Assembly: GCA_964359745.1 (NCBI GenBank)
Contig: CAYHTR010000002.1
Span: forward strand, 1 to 42,612
Length of the DNA: 42,612 nucleotides
Source of the DNA: JANLHG01 sp964359745
Lineage (GTDB): Bacteria; Patescibacteriota; Minisyncoccia; Phycocordibacterales; PALSA-1337
Direction of reading: 5' to 3'
The translations under genes were made by a program, and so were the position numbers. The notes under the pieces were generated by a model. That model had not been told where the DNA came from. It did not search any database and was given only the letters and a program-made list of their open reading frames with translations. Shown piece by piece: positions 1-7,569 of this stretch; within the stretch, counting starts at the first letter, position 1; every line of letters starts with the position of its first letter.

Positions 1-62
1 CATGACACATGTATCTTAATACAAAGTGTTGCAATTGATTATTGAACTCGGGATACATTAGA

Positions 63-90
63 TTGCAATTTATTGTAATTGTAGTATGGT
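63..90 (+). promoter_or_regulatory. Possible promoter of the NeuB-like gene
   Basis: TTGCAA (63-68), a 16-nt spacer and TATGGT (85-90) end 8 nt before ATG 99. If used, the transcript would be nearly leaderless. No Shine-Dalgarno motif is visible. Confidence 0.35.
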
Positions 91-98
91 ATTTCCAG

Positions 99-1079
99 AT
101 GAAAACGCACATTGAACCAGTTCAGATTGGGACGAAGCTGGTCGGCCCAGGCCAACCAACTTACATTGTTGCCGAAATCGGCATCAATCACAACGGCTAT
201 CTTCGGATAACAAAGGACCTCATTGATGTCGCCGTCAAAGCCGGCGCCGATGCGGTTAAGTTTCAAACGAGGAATGTTGATGTGGTATTCACGGAAGAAG
301 AGCTTTCTCGACTCCGTCCAGTACCCAGAAACATTCTTGAAAACGCAATTGCACGCGAGGTTTTGTCGGGAGACGCAGTAGACAGGCTCTTGAGGTCTGA
401 CCTCCAACAGAGCACCAACGGCGACCTAAAGAGATTGCTTGAATTCACCGATACGGAGTACGCGGAAATTGACGCGTACTGCAAACAACGAGGAATTGAA
501 TGGTTCACTTCCTGCTGGGACGCCGGGTCGATTGACCGGATGGAAAAATTCAATCCTCCCTGTCACAAAATCGCTTCGGCCTGCAACGAAGATGATGAGC
601 TCATGCTTCGAGCGCGTGCCACAGGCAAGCCAATCATCCTTTCAACGGGAATGACTGACATGGAGGGTGTGATGAAAGCAGTCGATATCCTTGGGGCGGG
701 AAATTTAGTCATTCTCCATTGCACGAGCGTCTATCCAAAAGGTGCTGAGTCAAATTTGGATATTCTTAAGCTCATTAACCTCCGTGGAATTGATACCCTT
801 CAAGAGGAGTTCGAGGTACCTGTTGGTTTTTCGAGCCACGACAGTGGCATTCAACCAACCTACGCCGCCGTTGCTCGTGGAGCAGTGATGGTGGAAAAGC
901 ACATCACGCTTGAACGCGGGATGTGGGGTTCGGACCAGGGTTCATCAGTTGAACCAAGCGGTTTCATTCATCTCTGTGGGATGATACGCCAGCTTCCATC
1001 TGTACTTGGTGACGGCAAAATCACCATTTATCCTGCAGAGGAGGAAGTGGCAAAAAAACTCCGACGAGTTCGGCGATAG
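99..1079 (+). CDS. neuB: NeuB-family nonulosonic acid (sialic acid-like) synthase lacking SAF domain
   Basis: The 326-aa product matches the TIM-barrel part of N-acetylneuraminate/legionaminate synthases, which condense PEP with a hexosamine to make a nine-carbon sugar acid. Visible family motifs are EIGINHNG (26-33), KFQTR (54-58), KIAS (157-160), STGM (182-185), LHCTSVYP (206-213), GFSSHDSG (243-250) and EKHITLE (266-272), followed by WGSDQ (276-280), where many relatives have GPDH. The protein stops just after the barrel, so the C-terminal antifreeze-like SAF domain (about 60 aa) is absent. I chose ATG 99 because homology begins there; an upstream in-frame ATG at 42 adds only non-conserved residues. 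GC is near 48-50% in sampled lines against about 30% in neighbours, which suggests separate acquisition. It is followed by a strong terminator, so it is probably a single-gene transcript beside its partner cytidylyltransferase. The exact sugar cannot be read from sequence. Confidence 0.88.
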   Translation: MKTHIEPVQIGTKLVGPGQPTYIVAEIGINHNGYLRITKDLIDVAVKAGADAVKFQTRNVDVVFTEEELSRLRPVPRNILENAIAREVLSGDAVDRLLRSDLQQSTNGDLKRLLEFTDTEYAEIDAYCKQRGIEWFTSCWDAGSIDRMEKFNPPCHKIASACNEDDELMLRARATGKPIILSTGMTDMEGVMKAVDILGAGNLVILHCTSVYPKGAESNLDILKLINLRGIDTLQEEFEVPVGFSSHDSGIQPTYAAVARGAVMVEKHITLERGMWGSDQGSSVEPSGFIHLCGMIRQLPSVLGDGKITIYPAEEEVAKKLRRVRR

Positions 1080-1096
1080 GCGATAAAAGTAATCAC

Positions 1097-1125
1097 AGCT
1101 AGTGGGCATTCCCACTAGTTTTTTT
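1097..1125 (+). terminator. Rho-independent terminator after the NeuB-like gene
   Basis: A perfect 8-bp stem, CTAGTGGG / CCCACTAG (1099-1106 / 1111-1118), with loop CATT is followed by seven T. The stem can extend by one G-U and one A-U pair. It separates the higher-GC NeuB-like gene from the AT-rich NeuA-like gene. Confidence 0.88.
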
Positions 1126-1147
1126 ATATGCTATATTGTGTCCAATT

Positions 1148-1894
1148 ATGAAATATGTTCCAAAAATTGTTGCTATTATTCCTGCGCGGGGTGGTTCAAA
1201 GGGTGTGCCAAAAAAGAATATAAAAAAAGTGGGTGGTTTTCCTTTAATTGCCTATGCTATTGCTGTGGCAAAACTTTCAAAATATATTGATAGAATTATT
1301 GTAAGTACTGATAATGAAGAAATAGCAAAAGTGGCAAAAAAATACAGAGCTGAGGTGCCTTTTCTACGTCCTGCCGAAATTGCCAAGGATTCTTCTACCG
1401 ATAGAGAATTTATATTGCACGCCTTAAATTGGCTTAATGAAAATGAAGGTGAAGTGCCAGAATACCTTGTGCAAATAAGAGCAACAACTCCCCTTCGCGA
1501 ATCAAAACTTATAGATAAAGCCATTGAAAAAATAAAGAAAAATAAAAATGCCACCTCGCTTCGTTCTGGTTATGAAATACGCGAATCGCCATACAAACTT
1601 TTTAGCATAGAAAATGAATTTTTTACAGGATTATTTCCTAACGACCCGCGACCGGAATATTATAATCTGCCCCGCCAAAACTTCCCTTCTGTTTATCAAC
1701 CAGACGGTTATGTTGATGTGATAGTTTCAAAACACGCCCTCAATTCTTCGAATTTACACGGATCAAAAATTCTTTCTTTCATAACGCCAAACACTGGTGA
1801 AATTGATAAACTTGAAGATTTCAAATTTCTAGAGTTTAATCTAAAAAAACAAAAGTGGGCTATTCACGAGTACTTAAAAAAACATTTTAAATAA
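1148..1894 (+). CDS. neuA: Acylneuraminate (nonulosonate) cytidylyltransferase family protein
   Basis: This 248-aa protein resembles CMP-sialic acid/CMP-legionaminate synthetases, which activate a nonulosonic acid with CTP. The N-terminal nucleotide-binding signature IPARGGSKGVPKKNI is at residues 11-25, and STDNEEIA, QIRATTPLR and QPDGYVDV follow at the expected intervals. Length is typical for the single-domain family. ATG 1148 is preferred; the frame also opens at a TTG at 1136, but homology begins at the ATG. A -10-like TATATT (1132-1137) lies 10 nt upstream, so the mRNA would have almost no leader. The gene overlaps the convergent aminotransferase gene tail to tail by 8 bp with no terminator between them. 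Paired with the NeuB-like gene it implies synthesis of a CMP-activated nine-carbon sugar. KDO transfer is less likely because the partner is NeuB-like rather than KdsA-like. Confidence 0.85.
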   Translation: MKYVPKIVAIIPARGGSKGVPKKNIKKVGGFPLIAYAIAVAKLSKYIDRIIVSTDNEEIAKVAKKYRAEVPFLRPAEIAKDSSTDREFILHALNWLNENEGEVPEYLVQIRATTPLRESKLIDKAIEKIKKNKNATSLRSGYEIRESPYKLFSIENEFFTGLFPNDPRPEYYNLPRQNFPSVYQPDGYVDVIVSKHALNSSNLHGSKILSFITPNTGEIDKLEDFKFLEFNLKKQKWAIHEYLKKHFK

Positions 1895-3143
1895 TTTCAA
1901 GCGCATTTCTTATAACTTGAAAAGCTTCTTTAAGCGCCTCCACAGAAATTGTTAACGGTGGCGCGATTTTAATTGAATTTTTATTTGTGCATACCGGCAA
2001 GACCCCATTATAAATACATTCTTTCACCACTTTCAACGCATTTTCGCTTTTTTCAAAAATAATAGCCCCCATCATTCCACGAACATTAATATGGGTAACA
2101 AACGGACAAGATTTTAATGAACGCATTTCTTCTTCAAAAACTTTCATTGTCTTTTCTCTTAGTTTAATTTGTGTAGGACTTGAAAGAAAATCAAGATTAG
2201 CTAATGCTGCTGCACAAACCAATGCGCTACCAGAATGAGTGCCGTGCAAATCCGCCTTTTCATCTATATCTACAATATCTTTTCGACTTAAAACCGCGCC
2301 CATAGGCATAGATGAAGAAATTCCTTTTCCCAAACCAATAATATCCGGCTTAATTTCTTTTCCATAAGTCATATATCCATAAACAGGACCGAGTCGATAA
2401 AAACCCGCCTGCAATTCGTCAAAAGATACAAGCGCACCAGCTTTTTTGGCAAATTGGTATAAATCTTTAATATATTTCTGCGGATAAAACCATTCTCCCC
2501 AACCTTGAAATGTTTCTATAACAAAGCCGGCAATTTCTTCCGCTGGAGGCAATTTTTTGGAATCAAAAACATCTTTTTCATTATACGGAAAATCTAGAAA
2601 ACAAACTGAATCATCAGAAACTCCAGACCATTTTGCTTTTTCAACACTTCCTGAAAACAAATCATTGCTCAAACCACGACCGTGGTAATTGCCTTTGAAA
2701 GTAATAATGTATTTTTTATTATTTTTTTTACCGTAGAATTTTATAAGTTTATATACAATATCCATCGCCTCAGAACCAGAATTAAGAAGAATTACTCTAT
2801 CAAAATAAGATGGCGAAATAGAAAGAAGTTTTGAAAGAAATTTGTGTTTTATTTTGGTGGGATAGTTATAAGCAAAGAGCATATCTGAATCAAGTTGGTC
2901 CTTGATGGCTTTTTTTATTTTAGGATTGGAATGGCCAGCATTGGCAACAAAAATACCTGATGTTAGATCAATCCATTTATTGCCTTTATCATCCCAGACC
3001 GAAAAATCAATAGCTTTGTGCCATGTAAGTGGTATAGTATTCGCCACAGCTTTGGGCTCTAGTTTTGCTATAGCATTAAATAACGGGTTTTTATTGAGTG
3101 AAAAATCTTCTCTGATTTCGCGATATTTGGTTTTTATTTTCAT
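1887..3143 (-). CDS. Class-III PLP aminotransferase (glutamate-1-semialdehyde aminomutase-like)
   Basis: This 418-aa fold-type I aminotransferase has the class-III hallmarks NSGSEAMD, FDELQAGF (Asp binding the PLP nitrogen) and IIGLGKGISSSMPMGA with the Schiff-base lysine. Relatives without hemL context recur in flagellin and capsule sugar clusters, where the substrate is probably a sugar or a small carbonyl compound; that assignment is inference. It is divergent from the aldo/keto reductase with only 22 bp between the start codons. A -10-like TATCAT (3155-3150) lies 6 nt before its ATG, so a leaderless mRNA is likely. The 3' end overlaps the convergent cytidylyltransferase gene by 8 bp. A true heme-biosynthetic role seems unlikely because no other tetrapyrrole genes are nearby. 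Confidence 0.82.
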   Translation of the reverse strand: MKIKTKYREIREDFSLNKNPLFNAIAKLEPKAVANTIPLTWHKAIDFSVWDDKGNKWIDLTSGIFVANAGHSNPKIKKAIKDQLDSDMLFAYNYPTKIKHKFLSKLLSISPSYFDRVILLNSGSEAMDIVYKLIKFYGKKNNKKYIITFKGNYHGRGLSNDLFSGSVEKAKWSGVSDDSVCFLDFPYNEKDVFDSKKLPPAEEIAGFVIETFQGWGEWFYPQKYIKDLYQFAKKAGALVSFDELQAGFYRLGPVYGYMTYGKEIKPDIIGLGKGISSSMPMGAVLSRKDIVDIDEKADLHGTHSGSALVCAAALANLDFLSSPTQIKLREKTMKVFEEEMRSLKSCPFVTHINVRGMMGAIIFEKSENALKVVKECIYNGVLPVCTNKNSIKIAPPLTISVEALKEAFQVIRNALEII

Positions 3144-3165
3144 CGGATTATGATAGCATAGCGAT
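3144..3165. promoter_or_regulatory. 22-bp divergent intergenic region with overlapping -10 elements
   Basis: The sequence TATGATA (3149-3155) reads as -10 TATGAT on the plus strand (11 nt before ATG 3166) and as TATCAT on the minus strand (6 nt before ATG 3143). Any -35 elements would lie inside the opposite coding sequences. Confidence 0.45.
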
Positions 3166-4101
3166 ATGATTTATTCCACATTAGGAAAAACTGGACTAAA
3201 AGTATCGCGACTAGGATTTGGAACTGCCGAAATAGGCTTTGAATATGGAATTGGCAATAGACCACTTCCAACAGAAAATGAAGCCATTGATTTATTAAAA
3301 AAAGCGGTGGATTTTGGAATTACTTTTTTTGACACAGCAAATTATTATGGATTATCTGAAGAAAGAATTGGGAAATCTAGCATTCTTAAAAATCCTAATG
3401 TTATTATTGAAACAAAATGCGCTCAATTTCTTGAAAAAGGAGAATATTTTCCACGAGCGGAACTTGAACAAAAAATCAGAATTCAAGTGGAAGATAGTTT
3501 AAAAAAAATGAAAATAGATGCTTTGCCTATCCTTATGATTCACGGACCAAACAAAGAACAGATTGAAAAAGGCGAACTCATTGAAATTCTAAAAAAATTT
3601 AAAAAAGAGGGGTTAATTCGCTTTACTGGTGTTTCAACTCGTGGCGAAGAAGCTCCGCTTTCAGCTATATCTTCTGATTTTTTTGATATCATTCAAGTCG
3701 CTTACAGCATATTGGACCAAAGAATGTCGCCACGAGTTTTAACTGAAGCAAATAAAAATAATATTGGCGTGATAAATCGCTCGGTATTATTAAAAGGAAC
3801 TTTGACTCCCCTGCGAGAAAAATTACCAAAAGGTCTTGAACTTTTAAAATCAAATGCTGATAAAGCAAATAAAATTGCTGTTTCTTTAGGGGTTGATTTG
3901 CCAACATTAGCAATTCGTTTTGCATTAAGCAATAAAAATATTTCCACTTCGCTTATTGGCACAAATAAAATAGAAAATTTAAAAAAAGCAGTTAATGCTG
4001 TAGAATCTGGTCCATTACCAAAAGAAATAATAATTAAACTTGAAAAATTAGCAATTGATAACCCAAAGCAAGTTGACCCAGCACAATGGCCAAAATTATA
4101 A
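3166..4101 (+). CDS. Aldo/keto reductase family protein
   Basis: This 311-aa (alpha/beta)8 NADPH-dependent oxidoreductase begins with the typical LGKTGLKVSRLGFGTAEIG. It has catalytic-type FFDTANYYGLSEERIG (Asp and Tyr of the D-Y-K-H tetrad), the lysine segment ETKCA, and MIHGP with the His. The C-terminal NADP-binding segment around STSLIGTNKIENLKKAV is also present. Length is normal for the family. It opens a plus-strand operon with two methyltransferases, a TIM-barrel isomerase and an SDR, with spacings of 2-13 nt or a 4-bp overlap. In this setting it probably reduces a keto-sugar or sugar-derived aldehyde; the substrate cannot be inferred. Confidence 0.85.
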   Translation: MIYSTLGKTGLKVSRLGFGTAEIGFEYGIGNRPLPTENEAIDLLKKAVDFGITFFDTANYYGLSEERIGKSSILKNPNVIIETKCAQFLEKGEYFPRAELEQKIRIQVEDSLKKMKIDALPILMIHGPNKEQIEKGELIEILKKFKKEGLIRFTGVSTRGEEAPLSAISSDFFDIIQVAYSILDQRMSPRVLTEANKNNIGVINRSVLLKGTLTPLREKLPKGLELLKSNADKANKIAVSLGVDLPTLAIRFALSNKNISTSLIGTNKIENLKKAVNAVESGPLPKEIIIKLEKLAIDNPKQVDPAQWPKL

Positions 4102-4106
4102 AAAAT

Positions 4107-4943
4107 ATGAAAAATAAAAAAGAAAATTTTGCTTACGAAACATATAAAAGTGTTGAATCATCAACAAATTTTTCCAGTGCAAAAGAATTACAGGAATACC
4201 GCTCATTACTTATGGATAGAGTATATAAAAAAGAAATACCATTTTTCAAAAAAAAATTTCCAAAAGGACTGGGCTCTACGCTAGAAGTCGGTTCTGGAAA
4301 CAGCCGGATTTTATACGCTCTTGAAAAAGAAAATCTTATAACAAAAGCTATCGGATTGGAAATATCTCCCTCTCGTTCAACATTTGCAAAAGAATGGAAA
4401 AAAGATTTAAAATCAAAAATTGTGGAAAATATTTGCGGAGATATTTTCTCTATGGATATTAAAGAGAAATTTGATACTGTTCTTTGCCTTACCAGTATAT
4501 TTCCCTTTTTTGATATGTTGGAGAAAGATGGTCTTAATAAGTTTATAAAAAAAGCTAACCAGTTACTTAAACCCAACGGCATTATTATATTAGAATCGGT
4601 CACCTTCAAACAAGAAATTGAATGTGCTCTTTCCTATGAAGGCAAAGTTAATCTTTGGGCAGAATTTAAAAAAACCGACCCATTTCAATTTAATCTCGTT
4701 GAATATGTATGGAATGAAAAAAAACGAGAGCTCGTGGCAACCACATATAACACTATGCGACACAAACTTTTTATTGACGGCCCAACAACAAAAAAATGGC
4801 ATATGGAGGAAAGTAAAACTATTGAAAAAAAGCTCTCAAAAAACAGCTTTCAAATACAATCTGTGTATGGTGGATATAATGGAAACACATATAAATCTAA
4901 TTCTTTGGAATACATTTTTATTGCAAAAAAGATAAAAAAGTAG
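4107..4943 (+). CDS. Class I SAM-dependent methyltransferase
   Basis: This is a Rossmann-fold methyltransferase of 278 aa. The SAM-binding motif I is LEVGSGNSRILYAL, an acidic residue follows in GLEISPS, and DTVLCLTSIFPFF plus LLKPNGIIILES correspond to motifs IV-VI. ATG 4107 is preferred over the in-frame ATG 4086 because 4086 lies inside the preceding reductase gene, whereas 4107 is 5 nt after its stop. The operon position suggests methylation of a sugar or of its biosynthetic intermediate, but the acceptor is unknown. Confidence 0.75.
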   Translation: MKNKKENFAYETYKSVESSTNFSSAKELQEYRSLLMDRVYKKEIPFFKKKFPKGLGSTLEVGSGNSRILYALEKENLITKAIGLEISPSRSTFAKEWKKDLKSKIVENICGDIFSMDIKEKFDTVLCLTSIFPFFDMLEKDGLNKFIKKANQLLKPNGIIILESVTFKQEIECALSYEGKVNLWAEFKKTDPFQFNLVEYVWNEKKRELVATTYNTMRHKLFIDGPTTKKWHMEESKTIEKKLSKNSFQIQSVYGGYNGNTYKSNSLEYIFIAKKIKK

Positions 4944-4956
4944 TAGCTTATGCATT

Positions 4957-5901
4957 ATGAAATGCGTTATATGTAATAAAACCGTATCGATAATAATAGC
5001 CAAAGAATTGCGCAAGGGTGAAAAGAGAAATGTTTACCTGTGTAAAAACTGCGAACTGGGCATATTGGATTCAAAATTAAGTGCTGAAGAATTAAAAAAA
5101 TTTTATTCCGAAGAATATAGAAAAGTGGGCACGCCAAATATTTCACATAGTTCAAATCCGGAAGAACTTTTTGACACTTACTCAAGATTTCAAAATGATC
5201 GTCTTAAACTTCTCACGCCATATCTCAATAAAAAAACCAAATTACTAGAAATTGGATGTTCCGCCGGAATGTTTCTTTATAAAGTGAAAAATATGGTTGG
5301 AGAAATCGCCGGCATTGACTTTGATAAAACTTCAGCAGAATATGCGTCAAAAAAATGTAATTGTAAAGTTTACACAACCGATATTAAAGAAACGCCTTTT
5401 CCCAAAAAACACTTTGACATGATTCTGGCCTTTCAAACACTGGAACACGTTAAAAATCCTTATAGTTTTATAAATGATTTGAAAGAATATCTCGTTCCGG
5501 GCGGAATCATTGTTATGGAAGTGCCAAATCTTTATGACGCATTGGCTTACTTATATGAACTTCCTCAACATTATCGTTTTTATTATCATTCATCTCATCT
5601 TTGGTATTTCACTGAAAAAAGTTTGAATTTGCTTATGAACAAAACTGGATTCAAAGGAAAAGTTTATCATACTCAGGACTACAATATCTTAAATCATTTT
5701 CATTGGATTGACACCGACAAATCGGATCCAGATTGTAATAAGGGACTAAGTCAGCCTGTTCTACCTATGCGTAAAGAAAGATCTAAAGAAGTTAAAAAAG
5801 CTATGAGTGATTTTATACTTTCAATCGATAAGAATTACAAAAAATTGCTAGTTAAACATAAAATAACTTCCAATATAATTTATATCGGAAAAATGAAATA
5901 A
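4957..5901 (+). CDS. Zn-ribbon class I SAM methyltransferase
   Basis: The 314-aa protein starts with a four-cysteine knuckle (CVIC near residue 3 and CKNC near residue 29), as in sugar C-methyltransferase-like proteins of O-antigen clusters. A SAM domain follows with LLEIGCSAGMFLY, the aspartate in GIDFDKTSAEYA, and FQTLEHVKNPYSF with the motif-IV region. Length and domain order match the family often annotated as class I SAM methyltransferase in polysaccharide loci. A paralogue with the same architecture is at 27922-28776. It lies 13 nt after the previous methyltransferase and 1 nt before the isomerase, so it is in the same operon. The acceptor is unknown. Confidence 0.8.
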   Translation: MKCVICNKTVSIIIAKELRKGEKRNVYLCKNCELGILDSKLSAEELKKFYSEEYRKVGTPNISHSSNPEELFDTYSRFQNDRLKLLTPYLNKKTKLLEIGCSAGMFLYKVKNMVGEIAGIDFDKTSAEYASKKCNCKVYTTDIKETPFPKKHFDMILAFQTLEHVKNPYSFINDLKEYLVPGGIIVMEVPNLYDALAYLYELPQHYRFYYHSSHLWYFTEKSLNLLMNKTGFKGKVYHTQDYNILNHFHWIDTDKSDPDCNKGLSQPVLPMRKERSKEVKKAMSDFILSIDKNYKKLLVKHKITSNIIYIGKMK

Positions 5902-5902
5902 T

Positions 5903-6745
5903 ATGAATAAAATTGGCATTATGCAAGGCAGATTAACACCTTCGCAAGGACGGGGGATACAATTTTTCCCCTTTGGGCCTGGTGAATGGCAAGAAGAGTT
6001 TGTAAAAGCAAAAAAATTAGGACTTTATGATATTGACTTTGATTTTGACTTGGAATGCTACGAAGAAAATCCTCTTTGGACTAAAAAAGGTAGAAAAGAG
6101 ATAAAAGAAATTATAAAAAAAACCGGTGTAAAAGTAGAGCATATTACTGCCGATTTTTTTATGCGTCGTCCATTTTTTCGTGTTGATAAAAAAACACAAA
6201 AGAAAAATGAAGATATTTTTATAAAACTGATGAAATATGCAGATGAGATTGGTATTCATAACATAGAAATGCCTATTTTAGATAATTCTTCAATTAAAAC
6301 AAAAGATGAACAAAAAACATTTGTTGAATCCATGTTGCATTGTTTGGCAAAAGCACCTAAAAATATGACAATCAGTTTAGAAGGAGACCTCTCTCCAGAT
6401 AGTTTTTTAAAACTTCTTAAAGAAATAAATAATTCTGCAGTAAAAATTGTTTATGACATTGGAAATAGAGTTGGGCTTGGATATAGTCCAGAAAACGAAA
6501 TTCTGCTATTATACAAACACATAACCCATATACATATAAAAGATAAAAAATTTCAAGGAACAACCGTCCCGCTTGGAACTGGCTCTGCTAACTTTGATAA
6601 AATATTCTCCACTCTTGCTTCAATTAATTTCAAAGGGAATTTTATCTTACAGGTGGCACGAGGTGAAGATGGGAATGAAGAAAAAAAGATTTCAAAAGAT
6701 ATAAAGTTTGTAAATAATTATATAGAAAAATATTTAAAAAAATGA
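5903..6745 (+). CDS. TIM-barrel sugar phosphate isomerase/epimerase family protein
   Basis: This 280-aa protein resembles the xylose-isomerase-like TIM-barrel (AP endonuclease family 2) superfamily. It opens with KIGIMQGRLTPSQGRGIQFFP. Metal-ligand segments are seen as HNIEMPI, ISLEGD, YDIGNR and THIHIKDK, in the order seen in IolE/hydroxypyruvate-isomerase-like enzymes. Residues ISLEGD, VYDIGN and HIHIKD carry the expected acidic and His ligands. It overlaps the following SDR gene by 4 bp (ATGA), which suggests translational coupling. It probably interconverts a sugar or sugar phosphate for the rare-sugar pathway. Confidence 0.78.
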   Translation: MNKIGIMQGRLTPSQGRGIQFFPFGPGEWQEEFVKAKKLGLYDIDFDFDLECYEENPLWTKKGRKEIKEIIKKTGVKVEHITADFFMRRPFFRVDKKTQKKNEDIFIKLMKYADEIGIHNIEMPILDNSSIKTKDEQKTFVESMLHCLAKAPKNMTISLEGDLSPDSFLKLLKEINNSAVKIVYDIGNRVGLGYSPENEILLLYKHITHIHIKDKKFQGTTVPLGTGSANFDKIFSTLASINFKGNFILQVARGEDGNEEKKISKDIKFVNNYIEKYLKK

Positions 6746-7545
6746 AAAAAACATTAAAAAACTTTCAACTTGATGGTGCATTAGCTGTTATTACCGGTGG
6801 TGCAGGTCTTTTAGGTCAAAGTCACGCAGAAGCTCTTCTTGATGGCGGAGGCAAAATCATACTCTTAGATATAAATAAAGAAATGCTTGATAAAAAAGTA
6901 ACTCTGCTAAAAAAAACATATGGAGAAAATGTTTGGGGATTTGTTTGTGATATAACAAAAGAATCAGAGATTGAAAAAACAATAAAAGAAATTGAAAAAG
7001 AAATTGGAACCATAGGAATTCTTATAAATAACGCCGCAAATAATCCAAAAATGGAAAAAGGAGGAATAGGATTTTCTCGTCTTGAAAATTTTCCCATAAA
7101 AATGTGGGAACAAGATATCGCTGTTGGTCTAACTGGCGCTTATCTTATGAGTAAAATTATTGGCTCAAGAATGGCGAAAAATGGAAAAGGAGTTATTTTA
7201 AATATTGCTTCGGACTTGGGAATTATCGCTCCGGACCAAAGATTATATGGAGATGCAGTAAAACCAGTTACTTATTCTGTCGTTAAACATGGTCTTATTG
7301 GACTTTCAAAATATCTAGCGACATATTGGCCAGATAAAGGAGTTCGTTCAAACGCTGTGGCATTTGGTGGTGTTTACAATAATCAACCGGATGAATTTGT
7401 GGCAAAACTTTCCAAACTCATTCCTCTTGGTAGAATGGCAACCGTTGATGAATACAAAAGTATCGTCTTATTTATGTGCTCCGACGCCTCTTCCTATATG
7501 ACCGGTTCAACAGTAATCATCGATGGTGGTAGAACCTGCTGGTAA
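6742..7545 (+). CDS. Short-chain dehydrogenase/reductase, PtmA-like
   Basis: This 267-aa SDR has the cofactor motif TGGAGLLGQSHAEAL (GxxxGxG), the NNAAN segment, and a catalytic region with Ser in NIASDLG and Tyr-Lys in YSVVKHG. It also has the C-terminal SSYMTGSTVIIDGG signature. The Gly-rich loop resembles PtmA-type oxidoreductases found beside CMP-nonulosonate genes in flagellin-glycosylation clusters, which fits the NeuB/NeuA genes here. That specific link is inference. It is the last gene of this plus-strand operon, followed by an inverted repeat shared with the convergent ABC gene. Confidence 0.83.
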   Translation: MKKTLKNFQLDGALAVITGGAGLLGQSHAEALLDGGGKIILLDINKEMLDKKVTLLKKTYGENVWGFVCDITKESEIEKTIKEIEKEIGTIGILINNAANNPKMEKGGIGFSRLENFPIKMWEQDIAVGLTGAYLMSKIIGSRMAKNGKGVILNIASDLGIIAPDQRLYGDAVKPVTYSVVKHGLIGLSKYLATYWPDKGVRSNAVAFGGVYNNQPDEFVAKLSKLIPLGRMATVDEYKSIVLFMCSDASSYMTGSTVIIDGGRTCW

Positions 7546-7548
7546 TTC

Positions 7549-7569
7549 TGTAGACATCAGGTGTCTACA
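7549..7569. terminator. Inverted repeat between convergent genes, possible bidirectional terminator
   Basis: TGTAGACA (7549-7556) and TGTCTACA (7562-7569) form a perfect 8-bp stem with a 5-nt loop. It overlaps the stop codon of the ABC transporter gene. Neither side has a convincing T tract, so the termination role is tentative. Confidence 0.45.

Noticed and set aside
1887..3143. HemL (heme biosynthesis) assignment for the class-III aminotransferase
   Set aside because: The fold resembles HemL, but the neighbours are all sugar genes and no tetrapyrrole genes are present.
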